Origin: a bacterium
GTDB taxonomy: Bacteria > Sysuimicrobiota > Sysuimicrobiia > Sysuimicrobiales > Segetimicrobiaceae
DNA length: 64,000 nucleotides
Direction: 5' to 3'
Assembly: GCA_035307765.1 (NCBI GenBank)
Contig: DATGHU010000042.1
Span: 1-64,000 of the forward strand
The notes under the pieces were generated by a model, which was not told the origin of the DNA, did no database searches, and worked only from the letters and a program-made list of their open reading frames with translations. Shown here one piece after another: positions 20,800 to 29,656 of this stretch (the stretch's first letter is position 1; the number at the start of each line of letters is the position of its first letter). The translations under genes and the position numbers were made by a program.

Positions 20800-21042
20800 T
20801 GCTCGGCCCGATACGCCGAATCTGGGCCGCACCCCAGCACCGCCTCCCTCCCACATCGGCCGGGACGCCGCATCGGGCTGCCGCCCTCGGAGTCCTTCGG
20901 TCGCCTCCGACCTCAGCCTCCCGGATGGTGATCCTCACGCAAGGCTCCGATCGACACGGGACCGACGACGCCGCCGGACGGCGCGCAATTACACACCGAC
21001 GCGCGCGGATCGTCCTTACCTCTATACCCGTATCCCGGCGAT

Positions 21043-21070
21043 TTTATACCTCTCCTCCGACGATTGTCAA
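21043..21070 (-). promoter_or_regulatory. near-perfect sigma-70-type promoter facing topA
   Basis: On the minus strand a perfect TTGACA (21070-21065) and TATAAA (21048-21043, 5/6) are separated by 16 bases. It is one of the best promoter matches seen in the window. Transcription would start near 21036 and run about 690 nt before topA. Confidence 0.75.
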
Positions 21071-21289
21071 ATGCGAGACCCTAATGCCTATCGATCGGCG
21101 CTCCACGGCAGCGCTCCGCCGGCCCCGATCGATCGCACGCCATCTCCTCCTCGAACCACGTTGTCCCCGCCGAACCGGGGCCGATCCCAGCCACGACGCC
21201 GCCGAACGATCGCCGCTTCCGCTGGCAGGAAGCCCCGCGCCCCCCGATGAAGGGGAAGGCACATTGGGAACCGCCGTGAACATCCGTTC

Positions 21290-22603
21290 ATGAGGCTGCT
21301 CGACCGCCTTTCCCAACTCGACCGGGAGCGGCACCCCATCCGGGTGGCCGTGATCGGCGCCGGCCAGATGGGCAGCGGTCTGGTGCATCAACTGGCTCGC
21401 CTGCCCGGCATGCGGGTCGCCGGCGTCTGCGACCTGGCGGTGGAGCGGGCGCTGGCGGCGGTGGAGGGGGCCGGGATCTCGGCGGACGTGGCGGGAGGTC
21501 GAGGGGAAACCGACCGGCTTCTGGCCGAGGGGCGCACGTGCATCGTCTCCCAAGCCGGTTGGCTGGTCGACGCCCCCTCCGTGGACGCGGTGCTGGATGC
21601 CACGGGAGACCCGGAGACCGGCGCCCGTCTGGCGTTCGCGTCACTCACCATTCGCAAACCGTTCATCACCATGAACGTCGAAGCCGACGTGACGGTAGGA
21701 CCCATCCTGGCGTGGCTGGCCCGTCGGTCCCACACCGTGTACACCGTCGCCGGCGGCGATGAGCCTTCGGTCCTCTGTGAGATGGTGGATTTTGCTCGGG
21801 CGGTCGGCCTCGAGGTGGTGTGCGCCGGGAAGGGGAAGAACAACCGGCTGGACCGAACCGCCACGGCGGAGGCGGTGCGCACCGAGGCCACCGCCAGGGG
21901 CATGAGTCCCCGGATGCTCGCGGCGTTTGTCGACGGCACCAAGACGATGGCCGAGATGGCATCTTTGGCCAACGCGACCGGGCTCGTCCCCGATCTCCCC
22001 GGCATGCACGGCCCTCAGGCCAACCTCGCCGATCTCCTCCGCACCTTCGTCCCCGAGGCCGACGGCGGCATCCTCCGCCGCGGGGGGGTGGTAGAGTACG
22101 CGATCGGCGACGTCGCCCCGGGAGTGTTTCTCGTCGTCACCTCCGCCAGCGGCTCCATCCGGCGGGATCTCGCCTACCTGAAGATGGGTGAGGGACCCTA
22201 CTACCTCCTCTACCGTCCGTACCATCTGGCGAGCCTGGAGGCTCCGCTCTCGGTGGCGCGCGCCATGCTCTCCGGGGAAACCACCATGGCCGCCGCCGGC
22301 GCGGCGCGGGCCGAGTGTGTGGCGGTGGCGAAGTGCGACCTACGACCCGGAGAAATCTTGGATGGGATCGGCGGCCGGATGATCTACGGGCTGGTGGAGC
22401 CCTCCGCCCAGGCGTCGGCCGGCCGCGCCGTACCGATCGGCGTCACCCAGGGGGCCCGGGTCCTCCGCCATATCAGCGCGGGGTCGGCCTTGAGCGACGG
22501 TGACGTCGCGCTGGATGAGGCGCTCACCATCGTCCACCTGCGCCGCCTGCAGGAGGCCCTCACATCTCAAGGTCGCCTCGACGCGGAGGGGAGGGGGGCA
22601 TGA
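21290..22603 (+). CDS. SAF-domain NAD(P)-dependent oxidoreductase (homoserine dehydrogenase-like, COG4091 type)
   Basis: A 437-residue protein. The N-terminal Rossmann fold begins VAVIGAGQMGSGLVHQL; a dehydrogenase-like catalytic region follows with VEADVTVGP and GKGKNN. The C-terminal 80 residues resemble a SAF domain (KCDLRPGEILDGIGG, ISAGSALSDGDV). Homologues are called predicted homoserine dehydrogenases, but several such proteins oxidise sugars or sugar acids instead, so the substrate is open. The stop overlaps the SorC regulator start (ATGA), suggesting a controlled catabolic role. Confidence 0.8.
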   Translation: MRLLDRLSQLDRERHPIRVAVIGAGQMGSGLVHQLARLPGMRVAGVCDLAVERALAAVEGAGISADVAGGRGETDRLLAEGRTCIVSQAGWLVDAPSVDAVLDATGDPETGARLAFASLTIRKPFITMNVEADVTVGPILAWLARRSHTVYTVAGGDEPSVLCEMVDFARAVGLEVVCAGKGKNNRLDRTATAEAVRTEATARGMSPRMLAAFVDGTKTMAEMASLANATGLVPDLPGMHGPQANLADLLRTFVPEADGGILRRGGVVEYAIGDVAPGVFLVVTSASGSIRRDLAYLKMGEGPYYLLYRPYHLASLEAPLSVARAMLSGETTMAAAGAARAECVAVAKCDLRPGEILDGIGGRMIYGLVEPSAQASAGRAVPIGVTQGARVLRHISAGSALSDGDVALDEALTIVHLRRLQEALTSQGRLDAEGRGA

Positions 22604-23583
22604 GCGCCGATCGAGCGCTGATCACCAAGGTCGCCGACCTGTACTATCTTCGGCATCTTACCCAGCAGGCGATCGCCGAACGCCTCGGCGTGTCCCGCCC
22701 CACGGTGTCGCGACTCCTCCGCCGGTCACGCGCGGAGGGTATCGTCAAGATCGAGGTGACCTACCCCGACGGTCACCAACACGAACTCGAGCGGACCCTC
22801 GAAGACCGTTTTCGTCTCCGCGAAGCGATCGTCATCCGCGGGCGGCCCGAATCCCCCTCGCTCACCCGCCGGGCGCTTGGCGAAGCCGCCGCCGCCCATC
22901 TCGACCGGATGCTCTCCGGCGCGGAGCGGATCGGCATCTCCTGGGGAACGACCCTCGCCTCGCTGGTCGACCACGTGCGCCCCCGCAGGCTACGGTCGGC
23001 GGTGGTCCCGCTTGTCGGCGGGCTGGGACAAGCGGCACCGGAGATCCACGCCAACGATCTGGCCCGGCGGCTCGCGGAAGCGCACCAGGGAACGGCGCAC
23101 CTCCTCCACGCCCCCGCCATCGTCGCCACCGGCAGCGTACGGACGGCCCTCCTCACCGACCCCGGCATTCGCCGGGTGCTCGATCTGGCGTGCCGGGTCG
23201 ACATCGCACTGGTCGGCATCGGCGCACTCGTTCCCTCGTCGACCCTGATCCACAGCGGGTATCTCAACGCCCGTGAACTGACGACCCTGCGCCGGAACGG
23301 TGCCGTGGGAGATATCTGCACCCGGTCGTTCTCCGCGGAGGGGGCGGGCATCGGCGGCGCCCTCGATGCCCGCACCATGGCGGTGGATCTCGATGATCTC
23401 AGGCGGATCCGGACGGTGATCGCCGTGGCGGGAGGCTTGGAAAAGGCCGAGGCGATTCTCGGGGCCCTGCGCGGGGGGCTGGTCACCGTCCTGGTCACCG
23501 ACCACCTCGCCGCCCGAGCGGTCCTGCGGGCGGGGCCGACCCAACCGGAGCGCCCTCGGGTCGAGCAGGAGGCCCGGGGGTGA
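22600..23583 (+). CDS. SorC/DeoR-type sugar-binding transcriptional regulator
   Basis: A 327-residue regulator of the SorC family. Residues 15-50 form the winged HTH (LTQQAIAERLGVSRPTVSRLL). The remainder is the sugar-phosphate-binding domain, with GISWGTTLASL, VVPLVGGLG and VDIALVGIGA as landmarks. Such proteins are tetramers released or activated by a phosphorylated sugar and control the adjacent catabolic genes. It is translationally coupled to the dehydrogenase upstream and is the likely controller of this plus-strand cluster. Confidence 0.92.
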   Translation: MSADRALITKVADLYYLRHLTQQAIAERLGVSRPTVSRLLRRSRAEGIVKIEVTYPDGHQHELERTLEDRFRLREAIVIRGRPESPSLTRRALGEAAAAHLDRMLSGAERIGISWGTTLASLVDHVRPRRLRSAVVPLVGGLGQAAPEIHANDLARRLAEAHQGTAHLLHAPAIVATGSVRTALLTDPGIRRVLDLACRVDIALVGIGALVPSSTLIHSGYLNARELTTLRRNGAVGDICTRSFSAEGAGIGGALDARTMAVDLDDLRRIRTVIAVAGGLEKAEAILGALRGGLVTVLVTDHLAARAVLRAGPTQPERPRVEQEARG

Positions 23584-23649
23584 TGCGCCCCCCTCTCGCC
23601 CCCGGCCCGGCCGCGGGTCGGCAGCCGTCACCGGGAGGAGGATCCACCC

Positions 23650-24876
23650 ATGCCGACGCGTCATGAACGGTACGAAATCGAACTCCACTGCGGCCGCTGC
23701 CGCCGCTCGACGTCGCACCTGGTCGCGGTCGGCGAGCGTTCCCTCTCGCGCGTTCTGTGCATCGCCTGCGGTCGGGTGGTGGTCGTGGATACCCTCAGGT
23801 TCATGGAGCAGTACGTTGACAGCGTCATGCGCCGACTCGTGGCTAAGCCGTTTGAGATCACAACCGAGTTCACGCGCAGCCCGCGCGCCTTCTTCACGTC
23901 GCTACCCAGCCGCATGCTGACCAAGCCGTTTCGGGTGGCGGCCGAGCTCCGAACGACCATGGACATCGTCCGCCTGCGGCGGCGGAGGCCGACGCCCTCC
24001 ATGCCCCCGCCGCCCCTCCCGAGCGCTCCCGGAGAACTCCCCTCCGTGGAGCGGCGGTGTCGGGTCCTCCTGAGTGCCCCCTTGATGTGGGCGCACCCCG
24101 CGGAGGAGGTGATCGCCAGCGCGCACGACCTCGGGTACGACGGCGTGGAGCTGTGGGCCTATCAGCTCGCGGAGGACGGCACCGACCCCGCGGCGATTAG
24201 GGCGCAGGCCCAATCGCTTGGCCTTCTGCTCACCCTCCACGCGCACAGCTGGGACCTCAACCTCTCCTCGCACCTCGACCCGATCCGGGCGGCCTCCTTG
24301 GACACCGTCCACCGATCGGTGGCGCTCGCCGGTCAACTCGGGGCGCAGATCATCGTCGTCCATCCGGGGCGGATCACGGTGCCCTTCGAAGAAGCCGAGA
24401 CCTACTGGCCTCGGCTGGTTGCCAGCCTGAGGGACATCGCCGACGACGCGGCCGCCCGCAACGTCCGGGTGGGCGTCGAGCACATGGAACCGCGCCAGGG
24501 CGAGTTCATCGTCACCCCCGAGCAGGCCAACCGGCTCGTGGCCGAGGTGGACCGCCGGAACGTCGGGACGGTCCTCGACATCGCACACATTCCCTGGGGA
24601 GCGGACGAGTCCGCGTTCATCGCCGCCCTCACCCACGTCATCCACGTCCACCTGAGCGACGCGGATGAGTCGAGACTGCATCTTCCACTCGGCCAGGGCG
24701 CGCGAAACCTGGCCCGCCTTCTCGCCGCCCTGCGCGACTTCCGGGGGGCGATGGCGCTCGAGGGGTACTCGATCGAGGCCGGGACCGACTTGGCGCGCTG
24801 GAACAAGGCGCGCTTCGAGGAACTCTGGCGGGAAGCGGCGGCGCTGAGCGGAGAGGTCGTGCCCGGGCCTCCGTAG
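23650..24876 (+). CDS. zinc-ribbon (bh-like) domain fused to xylose-isomerase-like TIM barrel
   Basis: A 408-residue fusion behind gggaggagg. Residues 1-105 hold two CxxC pairs (Cys14/17, Cys37/40) and two echoes of a K-P-F-x-x-x-x-E motif (KPFEITTE, KPFRVAAE), as in small clostridial 'bh' proteins of unknown function. After a Pro-rich linker, residues 130-400 form a sugar-phosphate isomerase/AP-endonuclease-2-type barrel with metal-ligand candidates in GVEHMEP, VLDIAHIPWG and IHVHLSD. It probably acts as an isomerase or epimerase; substrate unknown. Confidence 0.8.
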   Translation: MPTRHERYEIELHCGRCRRSTSHLVAVGERSLSRVLCIACGRVVVVDTLRFMEQYVDSVMRRLVAKPFEITTEFTRSPRAFFTSLPSRMLTKPFRVAAELRTTMDIVRLRRRRPTPSMPPPPLPSAPGELPSVERRCRVLLSAPLMWAHPAEEVIASAHDLGYDGVELWAYQLAEDGTDPAAIRAQAQSLGLLLTLHAHSWDLNLSSHLDPIRAASLDTVHRSVALAGQLGAQIIVVHPGRITVPFEEAETYWPRLVASLRDIADDAAARNVRVGVEHMEPRQGEFIVTPEQANRLVAEVDRRNVGTVLDIAHIPWGADESAFIAALTHVIHVHLSDADESRLHLPLGQGARNLARLLAALRDFRGAMALEGYSIEAGTDLARWNKARFEELWREAAALSGEVVPGPP

Positions 24877-25044
24877 CCTCAGTAGTCCCCGGCGCGCCGC
24901 GGTCCTGCGCGTTTCACCTGCGCTTCACGCCTGAGAGCAGGAGGCCGCGGCGACGATGCCAAAGGCTCTGTCCATCCGGGATGGAACGGTCGGCAATCCA
25001 CGCAGGAACCCGGCCGAAGCGCCCGGTGGGGGAGCCCCGCGAGG

Positions 25045-25824
25045 GTGAAACTCGGAATCGTTAGCGACATCCACTGCGGGCCGGACGCCGACACGCGGCT
25101 GGGGAGCCAGTCGCCGGCGCTGCTGGAAGGGTTTGGCGAAGCGATGCAGGCATTCCGGCCCGACTGCATCATCGACCTCGGCGACCGGATCAACGACGTT
25201 GCCGGCGCGCAGGACCGCCAGCGGACGGCGTGGGTGCGCAAAACGCTTGCCGCGCTCGGCGTGCCCGTTTATCATGTCCTGGGCAACCACGACGTCGCCA
25301 ACCTGTCGAAGGCCGACCTCGCCGACCTCTTGGACAAACGGGGGGCGTACGAGGCGGTGAACCAAAACGGGCTGCGGCTCGTCTTGCTGGACAGCCAGGA
25401 CCCTCCGTTTGAGCGGATCGGGGGGACCGTCGGATCCCGCCAGCGGGAGTGGCTGGAGACGGTGCTGGCGGAGTCGCGCGAGCCCTGTCTCGTATTCGGC
25501 CACCACCCGCTCGACGAACAGCGACTCGATGGCCACTGGTACTTCGCCGCCCACCCCGCCCATGCCCACACACGCGGCCGGGAGGCGGTGCGGTGGGCCA
25601 TCGAACGATCGGGACGCGTCCTGGCGGTGTTTACAGGGCACATCCACTGGACGCGCGTGACCACGATCGCTGGGATCCCGTATGTGACGCTGGGTTCGCT
25701 CGTCGACGGGGGGTTCACGCAGGGCCGGCCGTGCGGCACGTTTGCCGCGGTGACGGTGCGGCCGCGGGAGATCGACGTCGAGGTCGCGGGGCTGCTGCCG
25801 GACCGGTTTCAGTTGAGCCGATGA
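25045..25824 (+). CDS. calcineurin-like metallophosphoesterase
   Basis: A 259-residue enzyme from GTG 25045. All family motifs are present in order: SDIH, GDRIND, GNHD, FGHHP and GHIHW. These bind two metal ions and hydrolyse phosphomono- or diesters. There is no signal peptide, so it is cytoplasmic. Its stop is near the importer genes that follow, which suggests that a phosphoester enters through the transporter or is formed from its substrate; that link is inference. Confidence 0.92.
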   Translation: MKLGIVSDIHCGPDADTRLGSQSPALLEGFGEAMQAFRPDCIIDLGDRINDVAGAQDRQRTAWVRKTLAALGVPVYHVLGNHDVANLSKADLADLLDKRGAYEAVNQNGLRLVLLDSQDPPFERIGGTVGSRQREWLETVLAESREPCLVFGHHPLDEQRLDGHWYFAAHPAHAHTRGREAVRWAIERSGRVLAVFTGHIHWTRVTTIAGIPYVTLGSLVDGGFTQGRPCGTFAAVTVRPREIDVEVAGLLPDRFQLSR

Positions 25825-25844
25825 ATGGGAGAAGGGAGCGTCGC

Positions 25845-26843
25845 ATGCGAATCGCCGCGCTGAGCATCATCGTCCTGCTGGCCGCCGCGGTCACGGGCTA
25901 CCCCAGGGTCCAGGCCGCCCCGTCCGCGGGGACCATCACCCTGTACACCTCCGAGTCGGAGGATGACGTCAACCTCTTGGTGCAGGACTTCATGCACCGG
26001 ACCCCCGGGATCACGGTCAAGATCTTCCGCGCCGGCTCCGGGCCGGTGGAGGCCAAGATCGAAGCCGAGTCGCAGGCCGGCGCGATCCAGGCCGACGTCA
26101 TCTGGTTCGCCGACATCACCTTCTTCCAAAACCTCGCCCGCAAAGATCTGCTCCTCCCCTACCGCCCCCCTGCCGCGGGGCGGGTTTCGCCCGAGTTCCA
26201 CTACGACCGAGACCGCTACCACGAGGTGCGGCTGATCTTCAATGTGGTGGCGTTCAACACCCAGCAGGTGAAGTTTCGCCCCACGAGCTGGTGGGATCTC
26301 ACCCTCCCCCGCTACCGCGGACGCGTGGGAATGCCGAGCCCGTTCATCTCCGGGGCCGCCTTCGCCCACGTCGGGACCTTCGCGGCGATGCCGGAGTTCG
26401 GGTGGGGGTTCTACCAAAAACTGGCGGAAAACCACGCGCTTGTATTTCGCAGCAACGGAGACGTGATTCAAAAACTCGCCTCGGGAGAGATCGCGATCGG
26501 CCAAGTGGTGGACTTCTTCGTGCGGGCACTCCGGGCGCAAGGCTCGCCCGTGGACTACATCGTGCCGAAGGAAGGCGCGGTGCTGGTGCCAACCCCGGTC
26601 GGGATCATCAAGGGCACGGCCAACCGCCCCACGGCCGAGGCGTTCATCAATTACCTGTACACGCCCGAGGCCCAGCGGCTGTTCGCCTCGCGCGCATACA
26701 TCCCGGTCGTGCCGGGCATCGCCGTCCCGCCGGGGACGCCAGAGGCCGCCCAGATGAAAATCATTCAGCCAAATTTGAGTTACATCGACCAGCACCGGGA
26801 AGAGATCAAGACGCGGTTCACCGCCCTGTTCGGCACGCAGTAA
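25845..26843 (+). CDS. ABC transporter substrate-binding protein (iron/phosphonate type)
   Basis: 332 residues from ATG 25845 (gaaggga seven bases upstream; an ATG at 25821 overlapping the previous stop is an alternative). A signal peptide covers residues 1-26 ending in VQA. The mature part starts GTITLYTSESEDDVN, typical of periplasmic binding proteins for Fe(III), spermidine or 2-aminoethylphosphonate. The ADVIWFAD and GTANRPTAEAFINYL segments support this. No lipobox Cys is seen. It is the first gene of a binding protein-permease-ATPase operon. Confidence 0.92.
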   Translation: MRIAALSIIVLLAAAVTGYPRVQAAPSAGTITLYTSESEDDVNLLVQDFMHRTPGITVKIFRAGSGPVEAKIEAESQAGAIQADVIWFADITFFQNLARKDLLLPYRPPAAGRVSPEFHYDRDRYHEVRLIFNVVAFNTQQVKFRPTSWWDLTLPRYRGRVGMPSPFISGAAFAHVGTFAAMPEFGWGFYQKLAENHALVFRSNGDVIQKLASGEIAIGQVVDFFVRALRAQGSPVDYIVPKEGAVLVPTPVGIIKGTANRPTAEAFINYLYTPEAQRLFASRAYIPVVPGIAVPPGTPEAAQMKIIQPNLSYIDQHREEIKTRFTALFGTQ

Positions 26844-26847
26844 CCTC

Positions 26848-28566
26848 GTGGCGACCTTCCCCAGCGCGGGCGCGAGGCAGCCCAGCTTACTGCGCCGCGC
26901 TCTGCTGCTGATCGGCTGCGTGGCGATTGGGACGCTGGCGCTCCTGATCGTCTATCCGACTGCGACGCTGGTGCTGCAGTCGCTCCTCGTCAACGGACGG
27001 TTCTCGCTCCACCATTACGCCCGGGTCGCCGCCGACGGCTCGACCTACACCGCGCTCGCGAACAGCTTGGTGGTGTCCCTCTGGGCCACGGCGGGGGCGA
27101 CCGGGCTGGGCGTCGTGTTGGCCTGGCTGGTGTCCCGCACCGATCTCCCGCATCGGATGTTTTGGCGGACGGCGCTGATGGTTCCGTACATGATTCCGCC
27201 GTTCATCGGCGCGATCGCGTGGGTCGACCTCCTGAACCCGGCCGGGTACCTGAACCAAATCTGGATGGCGTCTACCGGATCGCCCGACCCTCTGGCCGTC
27301 ATCTACGGGCGAAATGGGGTCGTCTTTGTGATGATCCTCTACGAATATCCCATCGCCTATCTCGCCGCCCTCGGCGTGCTCCAACGGATGAGCCCCGCTC
27401 TGGAGGAGGCCGCCCGGATGGCGCGGGCGGGACCCTGGCGCGTGCTGCGGGACGTCACCGTCCCCCTGGCCCTCCCCGGGATTCTGGCCGGGGCGCTGCT
27501 CGTGTTCATGGCGTCTCTCGGGAACTTCGGCATCCCGGCCATCATTGGGTTCCCGGCGCGATACGTCGTGTTGACGACGAAGATCTACAGCCTGATCCTC
27601 AACTTCGACCAGCCGGATCATCTCCAGGCCGCCGCGGCCCTCTCCATGTGGTTGGTCGGGCTCGCCGCCATCGTGCTCTACGCGGAGCGTGCGGCGCTAC
27701 GGCGGGGGCGCTTTGCCACGATCGGCGAGGGGGCGTCCTCCGCCGCCTCGCTCGTTGCCCTGGGGGGATGGCGCCGTCCGGCCACGCTGGCCCTCACCGG
27801 CCTGCTCGCGGTCGGGGTCGCCCTCCCGGTGGCGGCGATTCTCCTCACCTCGTTGGTGCGCGCCTACGGCCTTCCTCCGGTGCCGGCGAATCTGACGCTC
27901 CAGCATTATGCAACGGTGCTGTCCGGGGTGCCCAAAGTGCGGCGGGCCCTCATCAACAGCATGGGGTTGGCGGCGGGCTCGGCCACCCTGATCGTCCTCC
28001 TCTCGGTGGCGATCGCCTACCTGGTGGGCCGGAAGCGGGTCGGCGCGGCGGGGCTGATCGACCTGCTCATCACCATCCCCTACGCGGTACCGGGGACGAT
28101 CGTGGCGCTGGCGATGATCCTGGCCTGGCTGCGCCCCCTCCCCGTGATCGGCGTGCGCCTCTACGATACGTTCTGGCTCATCCTGCTCGCCTATGTCGCC
28201 AGATTTCTCGTCTTCGGGGTCCGCACCGCGCTGGCCGGAATGCGGCAGATCCACGGATCGCTGGACGAGGCCGCGCGCATCAGCGGCGCCGGGCCCCTCG
28301 AGGCCTTTCGGGACGTTGTGCTTCCCCTGATCCGCCCCAGCCTGGTCTCCGGGTGGTCGCTGGCCTTCATTCCGGCCGTGGCCGAACTGACGCTGTCCAT
28401 CCTGCTTTTCTCGGTCGGCAACGAAACTCTCGGCGTCGTGATCTTCGGACTCCACGACGAGGGCAAAATTGCCCTCTCCGCCGCGCTGGCGGTCCTGGTG
28501 ACGGGCCTGCTGATCGGGGTCAACCTGCTCACCCGGGTGCCCCTCGCGGACCGGCTGAGGGTGTGA
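26848..28566 (+). CDS. ABC transporter permease, two fused permease domains (FbpB-like)
   Basis: A 572-residue membrane protein with two homologous halves of about six transmembrane segments each. Each half carries an EAA loop that contacts the ATPase (EEAARMARAGPWRVLRDVTVPLALPG and DEAARISGAGPLEAFRDVVLPLIRPS, given in part). Fused permeases like this serve Fe(III) and phosphonate importers. GTG 26848 is four bases after the binding-protein stop. Confidence 0.94.
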   Translation: MATFPSAGARQPSLLRRALLLIGCVAIGTLALLIVYPTATLVLQSLLVNGRFSLHHYARVAADGSTYTALANSLVVSLWATAGATGLGVVLAWLVSRTDLPHRMFWRTALMVPYMIPPFIGAIAWVDLLNPAGYLNQIWMASTGSPDPLAVIYGRNGVVFVMILYEYPIAYLAALGVLQRMSPALEEAARMARAGPWRVLRDVTVPLALPGILAGALLVFMASLGNFGIPAIIGFPARYVVLTTKIYSLILNFDQPDHLQAAAALSMWLVGLAAIVLYAERAALRRGRFATIGEGASSAASLVALGGWRRPATLALTGLLAVGVALPVAAILLTSLVRAYGLPPVPANLTLQHYATVLSGVPKVRRALINSMGLAAGSATLIVLLSVAIAYLVGRKRVGAAGLIDLLITIPYAVPGTIVALAMILAWLRPLPVIGVRLYDTFWLILLAYVARFLVFGVRTALAGMRQIHGSLDEAARISGAGPLEAFRDVVLPLIRPSLVSGWSLAFIPAVAELTLSILLFSVGNETLGVVIFGLHDEGKIALSAALAVLVTGLLIGVNLLTRVPLADRLRV

Positions 28567-28567
28567 C

Positions 28568-29656
28568 GTGGCCGAACTCGCCCTCGACGGGCTGGGGAAA
28601 GCGTTCGGTGCAGTCTGGGCGGTGCGCGATCTGTCCCTCGTCGTCCGAGACGGGGAGTTCGTGACCTTGCTTGGCCCATCGGGGTGCGGAAAGACCACGA
28701 CCCTCCGGATGATCGCCGGGTTCGTCGCCCCCACCACGGGGCGGATCGCGCTCGGCGGGCGTGTGCTCTCGTCCGCATCGACGGGCGCCGCGGTTCCCCC
28801 GGAACGTCGGGAAATGGGCATGGTCTTTCAGAGCTACGCCGTGTGGCCGCACATGACCGCGGAGGCGAACGTCGCCTACCCGCTCCACCGCTCCCGCCTC
28901 CCGCGTGCAGAAGTGGAAGCCAGAACCCGCCGCGCCATGAGCCTCGTCCGCCTCGACGCGCTGGGCGCCCGTCACCCCCAAGAACTCTCCGGCGGCCAGC
29001 AGCAGCGGGTCGCCCTGGCGCGGGCCCTGGTGATGGAGCCCTCGGTCCTCCTCCTCGACGAGCCGCTCAGCAACCTGGACGCGAAGCTCCGCGAGGAGAT
29101 GCGCATCGAGATCAAAGACCTCCAGGAGCGGCTGGGGATCACGGTGGTCTACGTCACCCACGACCAGGCCGAGGCGATGGCGCTCTCCGGCCGGATTGCG
29201 GTGTTGCGGGAGGGACGGATCATCCAGACCGGGACCCCGCGGGATCTCTACGAGCGGCCGGCCGACCCGTTTGTGGCCGCCTTCATCGGTGCGGCGAACT
29301 TCGTCCCCGGGACCGTCGCGGGGGGGAGCGCGGGATCGCTTCACGTGCGGTTCGCGGACGGTCAGGTCATCGTCGTGCCCGGGGCGGCCGAGACGGACCG
29401 GGTCCTCGTCTGCATCCGCCCGGAGGATTTGGAGTTCGACCTCCAGGGAGTCCTGCGCGGCACCATCGTGCGCGCCACCTACCTCGGCAACCGCGTGGAT
29501 TACGCCGTCCGCATCGGCGACGTGACCGTGCGGGTGGAGGGACGGCCCGGCGCGGGCCCCTCGGCCGGGGAGGTGGTGAGGCTCAAGATCCGGCGGGCGG
29601 TGGCCTACCCTGCGCCGACGAGCGGAACGACCCGGGCGGGGGTCGCCACGACGTAA
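28568..29656 (+). CDS. ABC transporter ATP-binding protein (PotA/FbpC-like, with TOBE domain)
   Basis: A 362-residue importer ATPase: Walker A GPSGCGKTT, signature LSGGQQQRVALARA, Walker B VLLLDEPLSNLDAK, H-loop VTHDQ. The C-terminal 120 residues form the TOBE-type domain (NFVPGTV, IRPEDLEF). GTG at 28568 follows the permease stop by one base. The 3' end overlaps the convergent HAD gene by 52 bp. Confidence 0.96.
   Translation: MAELALDGLGKAFGAVWAVRDLSLVVRDGEFVTLLGPSGCGKTTTLRMIAGFVAPTTGRIALGGRVLSSASTGAAVPPERREMGMVFQSYAVWPHMTAEANVAYPLHRSRLPRAEVEARTRRAMSLVRLDALGARHPQELSGGQQQRVALARALVMEPSVLLLDEPLSNLDAKLREEMRIEIKDLQERLGITVVYVTHDQAEAMALSGRIAVLREGRIIQTGTPRDLYERPADPFVAAFIGAANFVPGTVAGGSAGSLHVRFADGQVIVVPGAAETDRVLVCIRPEDLEFDLQGVLRGTIVRATYLGNRVDYAVRIGDVTVRVEGRPGAGPSAGEVVRLKIRRAVAYPAPTSGTTRAGVATT

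Larger units (their letters stand above)
20349..21289. other. 941-bp spacer without a recognisable gene
   Basis: Open frames here are Arg/Pro/Gly-rich, resemble nothing known and look like GC-driven artefacts. What stands out is a minus-strand promoter at 21043-21070 facing topA and a tandem 11-bp repeat at 20767-20799, giving topA a leader of almost 700 nt. I saw no RNase P, tmRNA or riboswitch consensus by eye. Confidence 0.6.

Noticed and set aside
20345-20938. A 197-codon minus-strand frame between the distal promoter and topA.
   Set aside because: Arg/Pro/Gly-rich composition, GTG start without a ribosome-binding site and no resemblance to a known family; similar frames occur by chance at this GC content.
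20517-21293. A 258-codon plus-strand frame in the same spacer.
   Set aside because: Low-complexity basic composition, no ribosome-binding site, and it overlaps a promoter and repeats on the other strand.
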